The notes under the pieces were generated by a model, which saw only the letters and a list, made by a program, of their open reading frames with translations, was not told the origin of the DNA and made no database searches. 64,000 nucleotides of DNA from assembly GCA_016704435.1 (NCBI GenBank), contig JADJAB010000007.1:124001-188000 (forward strand), given 5' to 3'. The first letter of the stretch is position 1, and each line of letters begins with the position of its first letter. Of this stretch, positions 46,291-56,507 are shown piece after piece. The position numbers were made by a program, and so were the translations under genes. Source of the stretch: Rhodobacter sp. GTDB lineage: Bacteria > Pseudomonadota > Alphaproteobacteria > Rhodobacterales > Rhodobacteraceae.

Positions 46291-46417
46291 GTAAGGCAAT
46301 TGCGCGCCTGCCGGCGCAAGCCTTCCGGGCATGAAGAGTGCGCACCCGTTTCCGGTGGCGGCCGATGAGGGGCGCTGCCCCTCAAACTCCCCGGAGTATT
46401 TTGGCCAAGATGAAGGC
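46291..46417. repeat. Composite inverted-repeat element, copy 4
   Basis: Module A (AAGGCAATTGCGCGCCTGCC and GGCGCAAG, ~46294-46320) is followed after ~40 bases by module B in reverse orientation. 46363-46417 begins with CCGATGAGGGGCGCTGCCCC and ends TTTTGGCCAAGATGAAGG, identical over 55 bases to the reverse complement of copy 3. A partial second arm (CTTCATCTCGGGCAA) begins at ~46426, where the insertion-sequence remnants start. Confidence 0.8.
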
Positions 46418-46534
46418 CCCGCCGGCTTCATCTCGGGCAAGACATGGCAATGCTGTTTTCTTGCAAACCAGCATCGGGACTCGGTCTTCAGACCGAGGAG
46501 TCACGGAACTGCAATGTCAGTTCCGAGTGCCAGA

Positions 46535-47205
46535 TAGACGCACGATGAAGCCGCTGCGTTTGCCCGCGTTGAGGAAATGCTTCGGCCAGATTGGCCGGTG
46601 TGTCCGATGTCCGGATCGGTCGGAAATGCGTACGTGGTTGCCGGAGTTCGCAGCAAGGCAAGCAAGAGGAACCCGGAAGGGGTTGAGCGCCATGGTCTGA
46701 AGAGATGCCGGGAATGCGGAACCCAGTTCACGGTCCGCATCGGCACGGACCTTGAGGCCAGCCACATCAAGATGCACCCAAGGCTGCAAGCTATCCACCT
46801 GATGTGCTCATCCAAGACGGGCATCAGCAGCAATCAGCTTCACCGCCGCATGGGCGTGACGCTCAGGACCGCGTGGTTCATGTCTCACCGTATCCGCGAA
46901 GCCTTGCGCGATGATGGCAGTTTGGATTCTGGCGCGGGCGGCGGCACGGGTGCAGTTGACGGAACCTTCCTCGGTACTCGGTCAAGAAGTCGAAGCCCGC
47001 GCGCCCTGTCGATCACGACACAAGGTGCTGACGCTCGTTGACTGCTCCACTGGCCAGGCGAAAAGTGCTGTCGTGAAAGACCCCGGGGTTTTCACCCTGA
47101 TCCCTATCCTGCGCGCCAACATCGCCAGGGAAGCCACGGTCTTCACAGATGAAGCCCGCTGGCACAAAGACCGGTCCAGGGACTTCGAGGTGGGCTGCGC
47201 CCCGT
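46535..47205 (+). pseudogene. IS1595-like transposase remnant
   Basis: Pieces of an ISXO2/IS1595-type transposase can be read in shifting frames. The N-terminal zinc ribbon is in the frame from ~46539 (DEAAAFARVEEMLRPDWPVC, CPMSGSVGNAY, CRECGTQFTVRIGT). The conserved IHLMCSSKTGISSNQLHRRM and TAWFMSHRIREALRDDGSL follow, then VDGTFLG. After a frame change near 47010 comes HKVLTLVDCSTGQAKSAVVK and the DEARWHKD region. A stop codon precedes the first piece and the C-terminal third is missing. The element is dead. Terminal repeats could not be fixed. Confidence 0.75.
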
Positions 47206-47269
47206 GATTCGGACAGCGACGCAAACCACGAACTGCCGTCTGCTGGTTTCCTGGAACGAGGAGATCAGA

Positions 47270-48440
47270 TCAAGTCGAAACGCAGGAACCGTGATGCGGG
47301 CTTCAAGGCTCGCGTGGCGTTGGAAGCCGTGAGGGGTGAGCACAGGGTGTCGGAACTGGCCGCCGCATGCGGGAGTCGTCCGACGATGATCGAGCAAAGG
47401 AGGAAGGCATTGCTTTAGGGGGTGGCGGACATCTTCGAGCGTGGCGGGAAGAACAGGGCCGAGGTCAACGAGGACACGGTTCTGGATCTGCATGTCAAGA
47501 TCGGAGAGCTGTCCGTCGCCAACGATTTCCTGTCTCGAAAGCTCTAGCCCTGGATCGGAAAGCGAGGCGCGGGATGTTTGGACGCAACCATCCGGTGCCG
47601 CCGGTCGGGGCGCAGTGCCGCCTGCTGTCGATCTCGCGGTCGTGGTTCCATTATGCGCCGCAGGGCGAGACCGGGTTGAACCTCGCGCTGAAGCAGCTGA
47701 TCCATTGCCCGACAGGCCTTTGCGCAGCAAACGCCGAGAGCGGTCAAGCAGTTCCTTGAGACGCCGTTCTACGGTGTCCGGCAGATGACCCGGCACCTGC
47801 AGCACGAGGGCCATGCAGTGAACCCCAAGCGCATCCGGCGCCCAAATACCGGCAGGCCGGCAAAGGGCCTCAGGACCTACACCCGTTTGCTGGGTGGGTT
47901 GCGGTTCGAGCGGCCCAGCCAGGTCTCCCACACGCGCACGCAGGCAAGCGCTGCCGGGCAGCGGGTGTGCCGATATCACCTGCATCCCGATGCGCCGGGG
48001 CTTTCTGAATCTGGTTGCCATCGTGGACTGGTCCACCCGCGAGGCGCTGAACGAGTCGATCCACCGCTTCGGCCCGCCCGAGATCATGAATATGGAGCAT
48101 GGTCGCGCCATCGGTTCGAGCGGCCATGCGACGTCAGGGTTCGCAGTTTACCTCTTTCGCCCGGACCGACGGACTGAACCGGATCGGCACCCGGATCCCG
48201 ATGGACTGCAAGGGTCGCGGCCTCGGCAACACCGTCTTCGAGCGCCTTTGGCGGTCCATGAAGCATGAATGCGTCTACCTTCGCGCCGGTGAAACCGGGT
48301 CGCGGGCCAAGGCCGGTGTCGCCAGTTGGATCAGCTTGTGCAACCGTCAGCCGCCCCGTGTCGCCCATGGCGGGCAGCCGCCCGCCGTCGCCTGCATCAA
48401 CCAAATCGAAACTGACCAGCCGGGGCAGAGAGCAGCTTGA
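47270..48440 (+). pseudogene. IS3-family (IS407-like) element remnant, orfA and orfB decayed
   Basis: The orfA helix-turn-helix is readable as RNRDAGFKARVALEAVRGEH and RVSELAAACGSRPTM, then broken by stop codons after RRKALL. orfB appears in at least four frame segments: PVPPVGAQCRLLSISRSWFH, FLETPFYGVRQMTRHLQHEG then HAVNPKRIRR, MRRGFLNLVAIVDWSTREAL, and QFTSFARTDGLNRIGTRIPM followed by ERLWRSMKHECVYL. These are DDE integrase motifs of IS3 orfB. Short internal deletions accompany the frameshifts, so these are true decay rather than single miscalls. The right end is near the segment containing GGAAACTGTCCAGACGATGG (~48447-48470). Confidence 0.85.
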
Positions 48441-48667
48441 ACCATGCCGGAAACTGTCCAGACGATGGGGAGTGCTCAGTGCGCTGACCAGATCAGACCG
48501 GGTGGAATGCCGAAACTGCGAGGTGCTGGCTGTGAAGCGTGTCAAGATGCCGGCTGGTCTCTTGTTCGCAGAGAGCTGGTTTGTCAGGTGCAGCGTCGCC
48601 CAGGACACTCCCGCCGGAGGCGTCGTCCGAGCCGGTTGCGCCGCCGGCGCAGAGGCGAGTGAAAGGA

Positions 48668-48698
48668 CCTGCGCCGTCAGGCGCGCAATTGCTTCATC
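48668..48698. repeat. Module A of the composite repeat, isolated copy 5
   Basis: CTGCGCCGTCAGGCGCGCAA followed by TTGCTTCATCGGCGG is the inverted counterpart of module A at 46294. It lies just beyond the insertion-sequence remnants and before the riboswitch. Together with copy 4 it could be the other half of one symmetrical element that the insertion sequences split. Confidence 0.6.
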
Positions 48699-48742
48699 GG
48701 CGGACGGTGTTGACCGTTCCGGGGGATCGGCGTATTCGACAG

Positions 48743-48794
48743 CCCGTGGCGCTTTGTTGCCGGATTGCGGGCCACGTCAAACAAGCCGCTAAAG
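48743..48794 (+). ncRNA. SAM-II riboswitch aptamer upstream of metZ
   Basis: The segment shows the conserved SAM-II pseudoknot. Stem P1 pairs CGTGG (48745-48749) with CCACG (48772-48776). The loop TTGTT (48754-48758) can pair with AACAA (48780-48784). The conserved 3' block is AAACAAGCCGCTAAAG. SAM-II controls methionine-biosynthesis genes in Alphaproteobacteria, often metA or metZ. Its location ~70 bases before metZ with a terminator-like hairpin in between fits this function: high SAM lowers metZ expression. Confidence 0.9.
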
Positions 48795-48808
48795 AGGTTC
48801 GGGCGATG

Positions 48809-48845
48809 GCCCCGGCGCCTCTGGGTTTGCCGGGGCTTCTTCTTT
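48809..48845 (+). terminator. Terminator hairpin between SAM-II aptamer and metZ
   Basis: GCCCCGG (48809-48815) pairs with CCGGGGC (48830-48836) around a 14-base loop, followed by TTCTTCTTT. It sits in the leader, 15 bases after the aptamer, and is a likely expression platform for transcription attenuation. I see no obvious alternative antiterminator pairing, so a control by Shine-Dalgarno access is not excluded. Confidence 0.65.
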
Positions 48846-48865
48846 GGCCGGGGGCCTTGGGCGCG

Positions 48866-50047
48866 ATGACGAATGACTGGAAGACCCGCACCAGGCTGGT
48901 GCACGAAGGCAGCCGCCGCAGCCAGTATGGCGAAATGGCCGAGGCGATCTTCCTGACCCAGGGCTTCGTCTATCCCGATGCCGAGGCAGCCGAAGCGCGG
49001 TTCCTGAAGGCCGGCGAGGACGAATTCATCTACGCCCGCTACGGCAACCCCACAACGCGGATGTTCGAAGACCGCATCGCGGCGCTCGAGGGCACGGAAG
49101 ATGCCTTCGCCACCGCAAGCGGCATGGCTGCGGTGAATGGCGCGCTGGTCTCGATGCTGCGGGCGGGAGACCGCGTCGTCAGTTCGCGGGCACTGTTCGG
49201 CTCCTGTCTCTACATTCTTGAAGAGGTCCTGCAGCGCTTCGGCGTGACGGTGACTTTCGTCGATGGCGCCGATCTGGATCAGTGGCGAGCGGCGGTGACT
49301 CCCGGCACGACGGCGGTGTTCTTCGAGGCGATGTCGAACCCGACGCTGGAATTGGTGGACATCCGCGCGGTCAGCGAAATCGCCCATGCGGCGGGGGCGC
49401 TGGTGATCTGCGACAACGTCTTTGCCACGCCGATCTTTTCGCGCGCGGTGGACCAGGGTGCCGATGTGGTGGTCTATTCGGCCACCAAGCACATCGACGG
49501 CCAGGGCCGCGCGCTGGGTGGCGTCATCTGCGGCACCCGCGACTTCATCCGCAAGATCGCGGAACCCTACATGAAGCACACCGGCGGCGCCATGAGCCCG
49601 TTCACGGCCTGGATCATGCTGAACGGCATGGCGACGCTGGATCTGCGCTGCCGCGCCATGGCCGACAGTGCTGCGCGGATCGCGCAGACGCTGGAGGGGC
49701 ATGAAAAGGTGGCGCGGGTGATCTATCCGGGCCTGGCCAGCCACCCGCAGCACGAACTGGCGATGGCGCAGATGGGCTCGGGCGGCACGATGGTGGCCTT
49801 CGAGGTCAAGGGCGGCAAGGAGGCGGCCTTCCGCTTCATGAACGCACTGGAAATCGCGCTGATCTCGAACAACCTCGGCGATGCGAAGTCCATCGCGACC
49901 CATCCCGCCACCACCACGCACCAGCGTTTGCCGCAACCGCAGAAGGACGCCCTTGGCATCACGCCGGGGCTGATCCGCTATTCGGCGGGGCTGGAGGATG
50001 CGGGTGATCTGATCGCCGACCTGATGCAGGCGCTTTCCGTTGCATGA
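48866..50047 (+). CDS. metZ: O-succinylhomoserine sulfhydrylase
   Basis: This 393-residue PLP enzyme of the Cys/Met metabolism family makes homocysteine from O-succinylhomoserine and sulfide. It opens MTNDWKTRTRLVHEGSRRSQ, then EAIFLTQGFVYPDAEAAEAR. It contains YARYGNPTTRMFEDRIAALE, the SGMAAVNGALVSMLRAGDRV cofactor loop, and the PLP lysine in VVYSATKHIDGQGRALGGVI near residue 207. The C-terminal SIATHPATTTHQRLPQPQK and LIRYSAGLEDAGDLIADLM follow. The ATG at 48866 lies after the SAM-II riboswitch. The in-frame extension upstream runs through the riboswitch and is rejected. Confidence 0.95.
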   Translation: MTNDWKTRTRLVHEGSRRSQYGEMAEAIFLTQGFVYPDAEAAEARFLKAGEDEFIYARYGNPTTRMFEDRIAALEGTEDAFATASGMAAVNGALVSMLRAGDRVVSSRALFGSCLYILEEVLQRFGVTVTFVDGADLDQWRAAVTPGTTAVFFEAMSNPTLELVDIRAVSEIAHAAGALVICDNVFATPIFSRAVDQGADVVVYSATKHIDGQGRALGGVICGTRDFIRKIAEPYMKHTGGAMSPFTAWIMLNGMATLDLRCRAMADSAARIAQTLEGHEKVARVIYPGLASHPQHELAMAQMGSGGTMVAFEVKGGKEAAFRFMNALEIALISNNLGDAKSIATHPATTTHQRLPQPQKDALGITPGLIRYSAGLEDAGDLIADLMQALSVA

Positions 50048-50200
50048 GTGTCGGAAACCGCGCTTGTGATTCGGGCGGAAATGACTATCTGATGGGCATC
50101 TTGTCGCGGACCAGGGTGATCCGGGGCGGGGTCTGATGCGTAGACTCTCCGGAAATTGAAGGCAGGCTTCCGGCCGCGCCTGAACCGAAAGGACCGCCCG

Positions 50201-51292
<1,092 letters not shown>

Positions 51293-51366
51293 GTGTTGCC
51301 GATCCGGGCGGCACCTGTTGCCGCCCGGCTTTCTGCGGGTAGCATCCCGGCCGGACGGAGGCGCGG

Positions 51367-52074
51367 ATGCGGAAAAGACTGATGACGGCGAGCCTGATCG
51401 GCGGGGCGGCGCTTGGCAGCGCCGGCATGGCCTTCCCGCGCGAGGCGCGGGTGGTCTGGCAGGTCATCGCGGGCGCGATCGTCACGCCGTCGGTTGCGGA
51501 CACGCCGCAGGTGGAGGCCGCGCCCGAGGCGGCGGCGCTGATCCGCGCGGCGGAAGGGCAGGTCGGCGTGACCACCATCTACGACCCGGCCTATGTGGCG
51601 CTGGACTTCCCCGGCGGCGATGTGCCGCCGGAACGTGGGGTCTGCACCGATGTCTTGATCCGTGCCTTGCGGCTGGCGCACGGGGTGGATTTGCAGGCGG
51701 CACTGAACGCCGACATGAGAGCGCATTTCCCGGAATACCCGGCCAACTGGGGCCTGACCAGAACCGACCGCAGCATTGATCATCGCCGGGTGCCGAACCT
51801 GCAACGGCTGATGCAGCGGATGGGAGCGGAACTGGACCTGTCGACCGATCCGCAGGCGTTCCGGCCGGGCGATGTGGTGACCTCGATGCTGCCGGGCAAC
51901 CTGCCGCATCTGATGATCGTGACCGATCGGCCGGGCGGCAGTGGCGCGCTGATGGTGGTGCACAACATCGGCGCCGGCGCGCGGGTCGAGGACCGGCTGT
52001 TCGCGTTTCCGCTGACCGGACACTACCGCCTGACGCCCGAGGTGCTGGCGCGGCTGAAGGCATTGCAGGGGTAA
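51367..52074 (+). CDS. DUF1287 family exported protein
   Basis: A 235-residue protein with signal peptide (MRKRLMTASLIGGAALGSAG). DUF1287 features are TTIYDPAYVALDFPGGDVPP, ERGVCTDVLIRALRLAHGVD (the GVCTDV Cys is the likely nucleophile), DRSIDHRRVPNLQRLMQRMG, FRPGDVVTSMLPGNLPHLMI and MVVHNIGAGARVEDRLFAFP. This family is an NlpC/P60-like hydrolase fold, so an envelope amidase or peptidase role is plausible. It stands alone between folE2 and trkH. Confidence 0.85.
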   Translation: MRKRLMTASLIGGAALGSAGMAFPREARVVWQVIAGAIVTPSVADTPQVEAAPEAAALIRAAEGQVGVTTIYDPAYVALDFPGGDVPPERGVCTDVLIRALRLAHGVDLQAALNADMRAHFPEYPANWGLTRTDRSIDHRRVPNLQRLMQRMGAELDLSTDPQAFRPGDVVTSMLPGNLPHLMIVTDRPGGSGALMVVHNIGAGARVEDRLFAFPLTGHYRLTPEVLARLKALQG

Positions 52075-52154
52075 AGCGGGGCTTCTTGGCCCGGTCGACC
52101 GGCATCCCTTCACGGCGTTTGACGGAGACGAGGGAAGGCCCTATCCCTTCGCCC

Positions 52155-53603
52155 ATGATCGACCTGCGCCCCGTCGCCTATGTGATCGGACGAATCCTGA
52201 TCGTCCTTGCCATCCTGATGGTGGCGCCCGCGATCATCGACTGGCGCGGCAATGATCCCAATGCGGCGGCCTTTGCGCAATCGGCCATCATCACCGGTGT
52301 CGTCGGCATGACCCTGTCACTGGCCACCGCGAACGGCCTCGGGGCTGCGCTGGACGTGCGCCAGGCCTATTTGCTGACCGTGGGGATCTGGGCCTTCGTG
52401 CCGGCCTTCGGCGCGCTGCCGTTCTGGCTGGGCGCGCCGGGCCTGCCGCCGGTCTATGCCTATTTCGAGGGCGTCTCGGGCATCACCACCACCGGCGCCT
52501 CGGTCATCACCGGGCTGCCGGACTTGCCGCAGGGTCTGAACCTGTGGCGCGGCATGATGAACTGGCTGGGCGGCCTCGGCATCGCCTTCATCGCGATGAT
52601 ATTCCTGCCGATCATGCGCGTCGGCGGCATGCAGTTCTTTCGCACCGAGGGTTTCGACACCTTCGGCAAGGCGCTGCCGCGCGCCACCGACATCGCCCGG
52701 CAACTGCTGATCTTCTACTGCACGCTGACGGTGATCATCATCGCCACCTATTCCGCCCTGGGGATGAACGAGCTGGATGCCGTGGTCCATGGCATGTCCA
52801 CCATCTCCACTGGCGGCTTTTCCACCCGCGACACCAGTTTCAGCAATTATTCCCCCGCCATCCACTATGCCGCCACGGTCTTCATCCTGATCTCCTCGCT
52901 GCCCTATATCCGCTATGTGCAGCTGATGAGCGGCGCGTCGGGCCCCCTGTGGCGCGATGCGCAGGCGCGGGCCTATCTGCGCTGGGTGCTGACGGCGGTG
53001 CTGCTGCTGGCCGGTTGGCAGATCTGGTCCACCGGCATGCGTGTGGAGCCCGCCTTCCGCGAGAGCCTGTTCAACCTGGTCCCGATCATGTCGTCGACCG
53101 GCTACGGCATGGGCAGTTTCGGTTCCTGGGATGGCGTGATGCTGGTGATCGCCCTGACGCTGGGCATCGTGGGCGCCTGTTCGGGGTCCTCTGCCTCGGG
53201 GCTGACGGTGTTCCGGGTGCAGATCGCCATGTCCGTGCTGCGCCGCCAGATAAGGCAGATCACCAGCCCCTCTGCCGTGGACCCGGTGAAATACGATGGC
53301 CGCACGGTCGAGGAAGACGTGATCAATGCGCTAATCATGTTCATTTCCGGTTTCATCGTCATCCTCGGTGTCCTCAGCGTCGGGATGACGCTGACCGGGG
53401 TGGATATCGAAAGCGCGCTGTTCGGGGTGTGGACGACGCTGGGCAATGTCGGCTACGGCTTCGGGCCGCTGGTGGCGCGGACCGGGTCGTTCATCGACTA
53501 TCCCGAAGGCGCGATCCTGATCATGACCTTCGCCATGATCCTGGGGCGCCTTGGCCTGATGGCGATCCTGGTGCTGCTCTTGCCGAAGTTCTGGCGGCGC
53601 TGA
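52155..53603 (+). CDS. trkH: Potassium uptake protein TrkH
   Basis: The 483-residue channel-like subunit of the Trk potassium system has four M1-P-M2 repeats. Selectivity-filter-like segments are GVSGITTTGASVITGLPDLP, STISTGGFSTRDTSFSNYSP, NLVPIMSSTGYGMGSFGSWD and FGVWTTLGNVGYGFGPLVAR. About ten membrane helices are evident. The regulatory TrkA partner is not in the window. I chose ATG 52155 because the upstream in-frame extension is hydrophilic and atypical. Confidence 0.95.
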   Translation: MIDLRPVAYVIGRILIVLAILMVAPAIIDWRGNDPNAAAFAQSAIITGVVGMTLSLATANGLGAALDVRQAYLLTVGIWAFVPAFGALPFWLGAPGLPPVYAYFEGVSGITTTGASVITGLPDLPQGLNLWRGMMNWLGGLGIAFIAMIFLPIMRVGGMQFFRTEGFDTFGKALPRATDIARQLLIFYCTLTVIIIATYSALGMNELDAVVHGMSTISTGGFSTRDTSFSNYSPAIHYAATVFILISSLPYIRYVQLMSGASGPLWRDAQARAYLRWVLTAVLLLAGWQIWSTGMRVEPAFRESLFNLVPIMSSTGYGMGSFGSWDGVMLVIALTLGIVGACSGSSASGLTVFRVQIAMSVLRRQIRQITSPSAVDPVKYDGRTVEEDVINALIMFISGFIVILGVLSVGMTLTGVDIESALFGVWTTLGNVGYGFGPLVARTGSFIDYPEGAILIMTFAMILGRLGLMAILVLLLPKFWRR

Positions 53604-53635
53604 GGCGCTTCAGGTCCCCCCGGCCATTTCAAAGG

Positions 53636-55428
53636 TCACTCCCAGCACGACACCAGCACCGTCATCCCGCGCGCCAGGTCGGACAGGTCGGAGGGCGGCA
53701 GCGCTTCGGTCCGCTCGGCCTCGCGGATGGTCAGGCCCGCGCCCTTCAGGAATGCGGCGACCGAGGCGGAGGAGGCCGCGAAGGCCACGCCCGCCGGCAG
53801 GTCGCGGCCGGCGTCCGCAGCCGCCGGCAGCAGCATTCCGACCACCGCGCCCGCGCCATCGACCACCGGCCCGCCGGCATCGCCCGGCAGGGCGGCCAGC
53901 GACAGCCGCTTCAGGCCCGGCTCGCCGTTCAGGCCAACCGACTCTTCCAGTGCGCCGAAGGTCAGCACCGGGGCCGGCAGGCGGTCTTCGTAGGAATAGC
54001 CCGCCACGCCGATCTCGGCCCCGATCCGGTCGGGCAACAGCTGGAACTCGGCCACCGCAGGCGGCGCCAGCCGGGCGGCGGGCGTCAGCACCGCCAGCCC
54101 CGCGGCGGCATCGGTCGCGGCGACGGTCGCCTCCACCTCGCGTTCCAGCGTGATGCGGCCGCATTGCGCCACCGCCTCGGCCGTGGTCACCACCGAGCCT
54201 GCGGCATCGACGAAGAACCCGGTCCGGCTGAACAGCGGGCGGCGCACTTCCAGCCCGGACAGAAGGCCGCGCCGGGCGCTGTCGTCCAGCGTCACCATGC
54301 CGGGGTCCAGCGCCGCCGCGCCGGTGGATTTGAAACTGGACTCGAGGATCTGGATGATCCGCGCGTCGCGGTCTTCCTGGCCCGGCGCCGAGATCAGCAT
54401 CCAGCCCTTGATCGCGCCGCCCGACAGCGCCGCGTAGGCGTGGCTGTCGCGGCTGGCCGAGGTGCCGTGGATGCGGAAATCGCGGTCGGTGCGGGCGCGG
54501 TCGCCGGTCAGCGGCATCGCCTCCAGCGTCTGCAGGATGTCGTAAAGCCCCGACAGCCCCGCCACGTCGCCGGGCTGCGAGATCAGGACCAGCGTCAGTC
54601 CGGATCCGCCTTTGGCGCGGAAATGCACGAAGGGCGGCTCGTAGTGGTCGAACTCGATCAGTGCCAGCGGCAGGGTGACCTGGATGCCGGCCTCGGCCTC
54701 GGTCACCTCGGCAAAACCGAATTCGGCGACTTCGGCCTGATAATTGGCGACCAGGGTGGCGCGTTCGCGGGTGGTCAGGATACCGGTCGGCTCCAGCCCC
54801 AGCGCCTCTTGCCAGGCGGCCATCGAATTGCGCGTGCCCTTGCCGAAGGCGCCGTCGATGCCGCCCTGATAGAAGCCGAACCATTGCAGGGCGATCTGCA
54901 AGAGTTCGCGGTCGTCGGCGGACAATTCGGCCTCGGAGGCGCGAGCCTGCTGGGGCGTTTCTTCCGGTTCGACCACGGGCTCGGGCTCGGGCTCGGGCGC
55001 TGCGGCCACTTCGGCTTCGGGGGCGTCGAGCAGCGGGTCCGCCGACACTTCGGGCACCGGCTCGGGGGCCACCACGGGCGCCTCGGCACCGCCGGCGGGC
55101 CAGAACTGATCGCGGAAATCGCCGCCGTCCGAGATGAAGCTGTCGGCCGGGATCAGGTTTTCGCGCTTCAGCCCGGTCAACTGGGCCGCGCCTTCCGCCA
55201 CGCCGTAAGGCCCCAGCGCGATGGCATACCAGCCCGAGCGCAGCTGTAGCCTTGGGTTTCGGGAAACACCGCCGCATAGGCGCGGGCGCGTTCGGTCGCC
55301 CCTTGAAGGCTGGGCTGCGCCTCGATCTGCAACCAGATCCTTTCCTGGGCGGCTGCCCTGTCGGGACCAAGGACAATGCTGAAAAGGCAAGCGGCAAGGA
55401 AAAAGCTGGCGCGAAAAGCGGCAATCAT
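53636..55428 (-). CDS. Peptidoglycan-binding plus degenerate trypsin-like protein, frameshifted
   Basis: A signal peptide (MIAAFRASFFLAACLFSIVL, cut after DRAAAQ) leads to an SPOR-like N-terminus (ERIWLQIEAQPSLQGATERA). The frame changes at 55244-55249 by one lost base (TACCAG to TACAG), then SGWYAIALGPYGVAEGAAQL. A Pro/Glu-rich linker and a peptidoglycan-binding domain (LQIALQWFGFYQGGIDGAFG, RNSMAAWQEALGLEPTG) follow. The C-terminal ~200 residues look like a trypsin fold. However, the nucleophile motif reads LPGDAGGPVVDGAG (Ala for Ser, codon 53876-53878) and VVTTAEAVAQCG has Glu-Ala where HtrA-type enzymes have His. Asp in ATDAAAGLAVL remains. Corrected length is 597 residues. It is probably a non-catalytic periplasmic protein. 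Confidence 0.78.
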
Positions 55429-55612
55429 GCGGTCACAGGTCCCATCTGGTCGGGCGTTCCGGCCGGCCCGGCCCCGGCAAGGTCATTGGCGGGCCACCTT
55501 AACCGTCGCCCTTGCAAGAGCAAGGCCAATCCGCCCCGTTTTTTCGGGGAATTGACCCCGTCCGGCCTTCAGGGGTAGGGAGGGCGCGCATCAATCCGAA
55601 GGGCATGGGAAG

Positions 55613-56507
55613 ATGGCCGAGACGACCGCCACGCCGCGCAGTTTCCAGGAGATCATCCTGCGGTTGCAGTCCTACTGGGCGCAGGGCTGCGCCATCCTGC
55701 AGCCCTATGACATGGAGGTCGGCGCAGGCACCTTCCACCCGGCGACCACGCTGCGCAGCCTCGGGAACAAGCCCTGGGCGGCGGCCTATGTGCAGCCCTC
55801 GCGCCGGCCGACCGACGGGCGTTATGGGGAAAACCCCAACCGCCTGCAGCACTACTATCAGTATCAGGTGCTCATCAAACCCTCGCCCCCCGATCTTCAG
55901 GCGCTGTATCTGGGGTCGTTGCAGGCGATCGGCATCGATCTTTCCCTGCACGACATCCGCTTTGTCGAGGACGACTGGGAAAGCCCCACCCTGGGCGCCT
56001 GGGGTCTGGGCTGGGAGGTCTGGTGCGACGGCATGGAGGTCAGCCAGTTCACCTATTTCCAGCAGGTCGGCGGCCATGATTGCCGCCCCGTCAGCGGCGA
56101 GCTGACCTATGGCCTGGAACGGCTGGCGATGCATGTGATGGGGGTGGACCATGTGATGGACATGCCCTTCAACGACCCGCAGACACCCATTCCGCTCAGC
56201 TATGGCGACATCTTCCGCCAGACCGAAGAGGAATACTCCCGCCACAACTTCGACGCCGCCTCGACCGAGATGCTGTTTCGCCATTTCGAGGATGCCGAGG
56301 CCGAATGCGACCGCCTGCTGGCCTTTCCCGCCGACGACCCGAAGACCGGCAAGCGCATCATCATGGTGCATCCGGCCTATGACCAGACCATCAAGGCCAG
56401 CCATCTCTTCAACCTTCTCGACGCGCGCGGGGTGATCTCGGCCACCGAACGCCAGGCCTATATCGGCCGCGTCCGCGCGCTGGCGAAGAAATGCGCCGGC
56501 GTGCCCG
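55613..56507 (+). CDS. glyQ: Glycyl-tRNA synthetase alpha subunit, C-terminus lost in G/C tract
   Basis: A class II aminoacyl-tRNA synthetase subunit of the alpha2-beta2 GlyRS. Diagnostic blocks are SFQEIILRLQSYWAQGCAIL, QPYDMEVGAGTFHPATTLRS, YVQPSRRPTDGRYGENPNRL, FVEDDWESPTLGAWGLGWEV and SQFTYFQQVGGHDCRPVSGE. About 295 residues are readable, ending RVRALAKKCA. The remaining ~10 residues and the stop codon fall in the following damaged tract. The frame happens to stay open through that tract into the next gene, producing a false fusion. Confidence 0.94.

Noticed and set aside
46291..48698. CRISPR array or genomic island boundary
   Set aside because: The repeats are not regularly spaced, no cas genes are present, and flanking genes on both sides are ordinary housekeeping genes without a tRNA attachment site.
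48539..50047. Metz start upstream at 48539
   Set aside because: The extension would cover the SAM-II aptamer and terminator hairpin; the family N-terminus begins at 48866.
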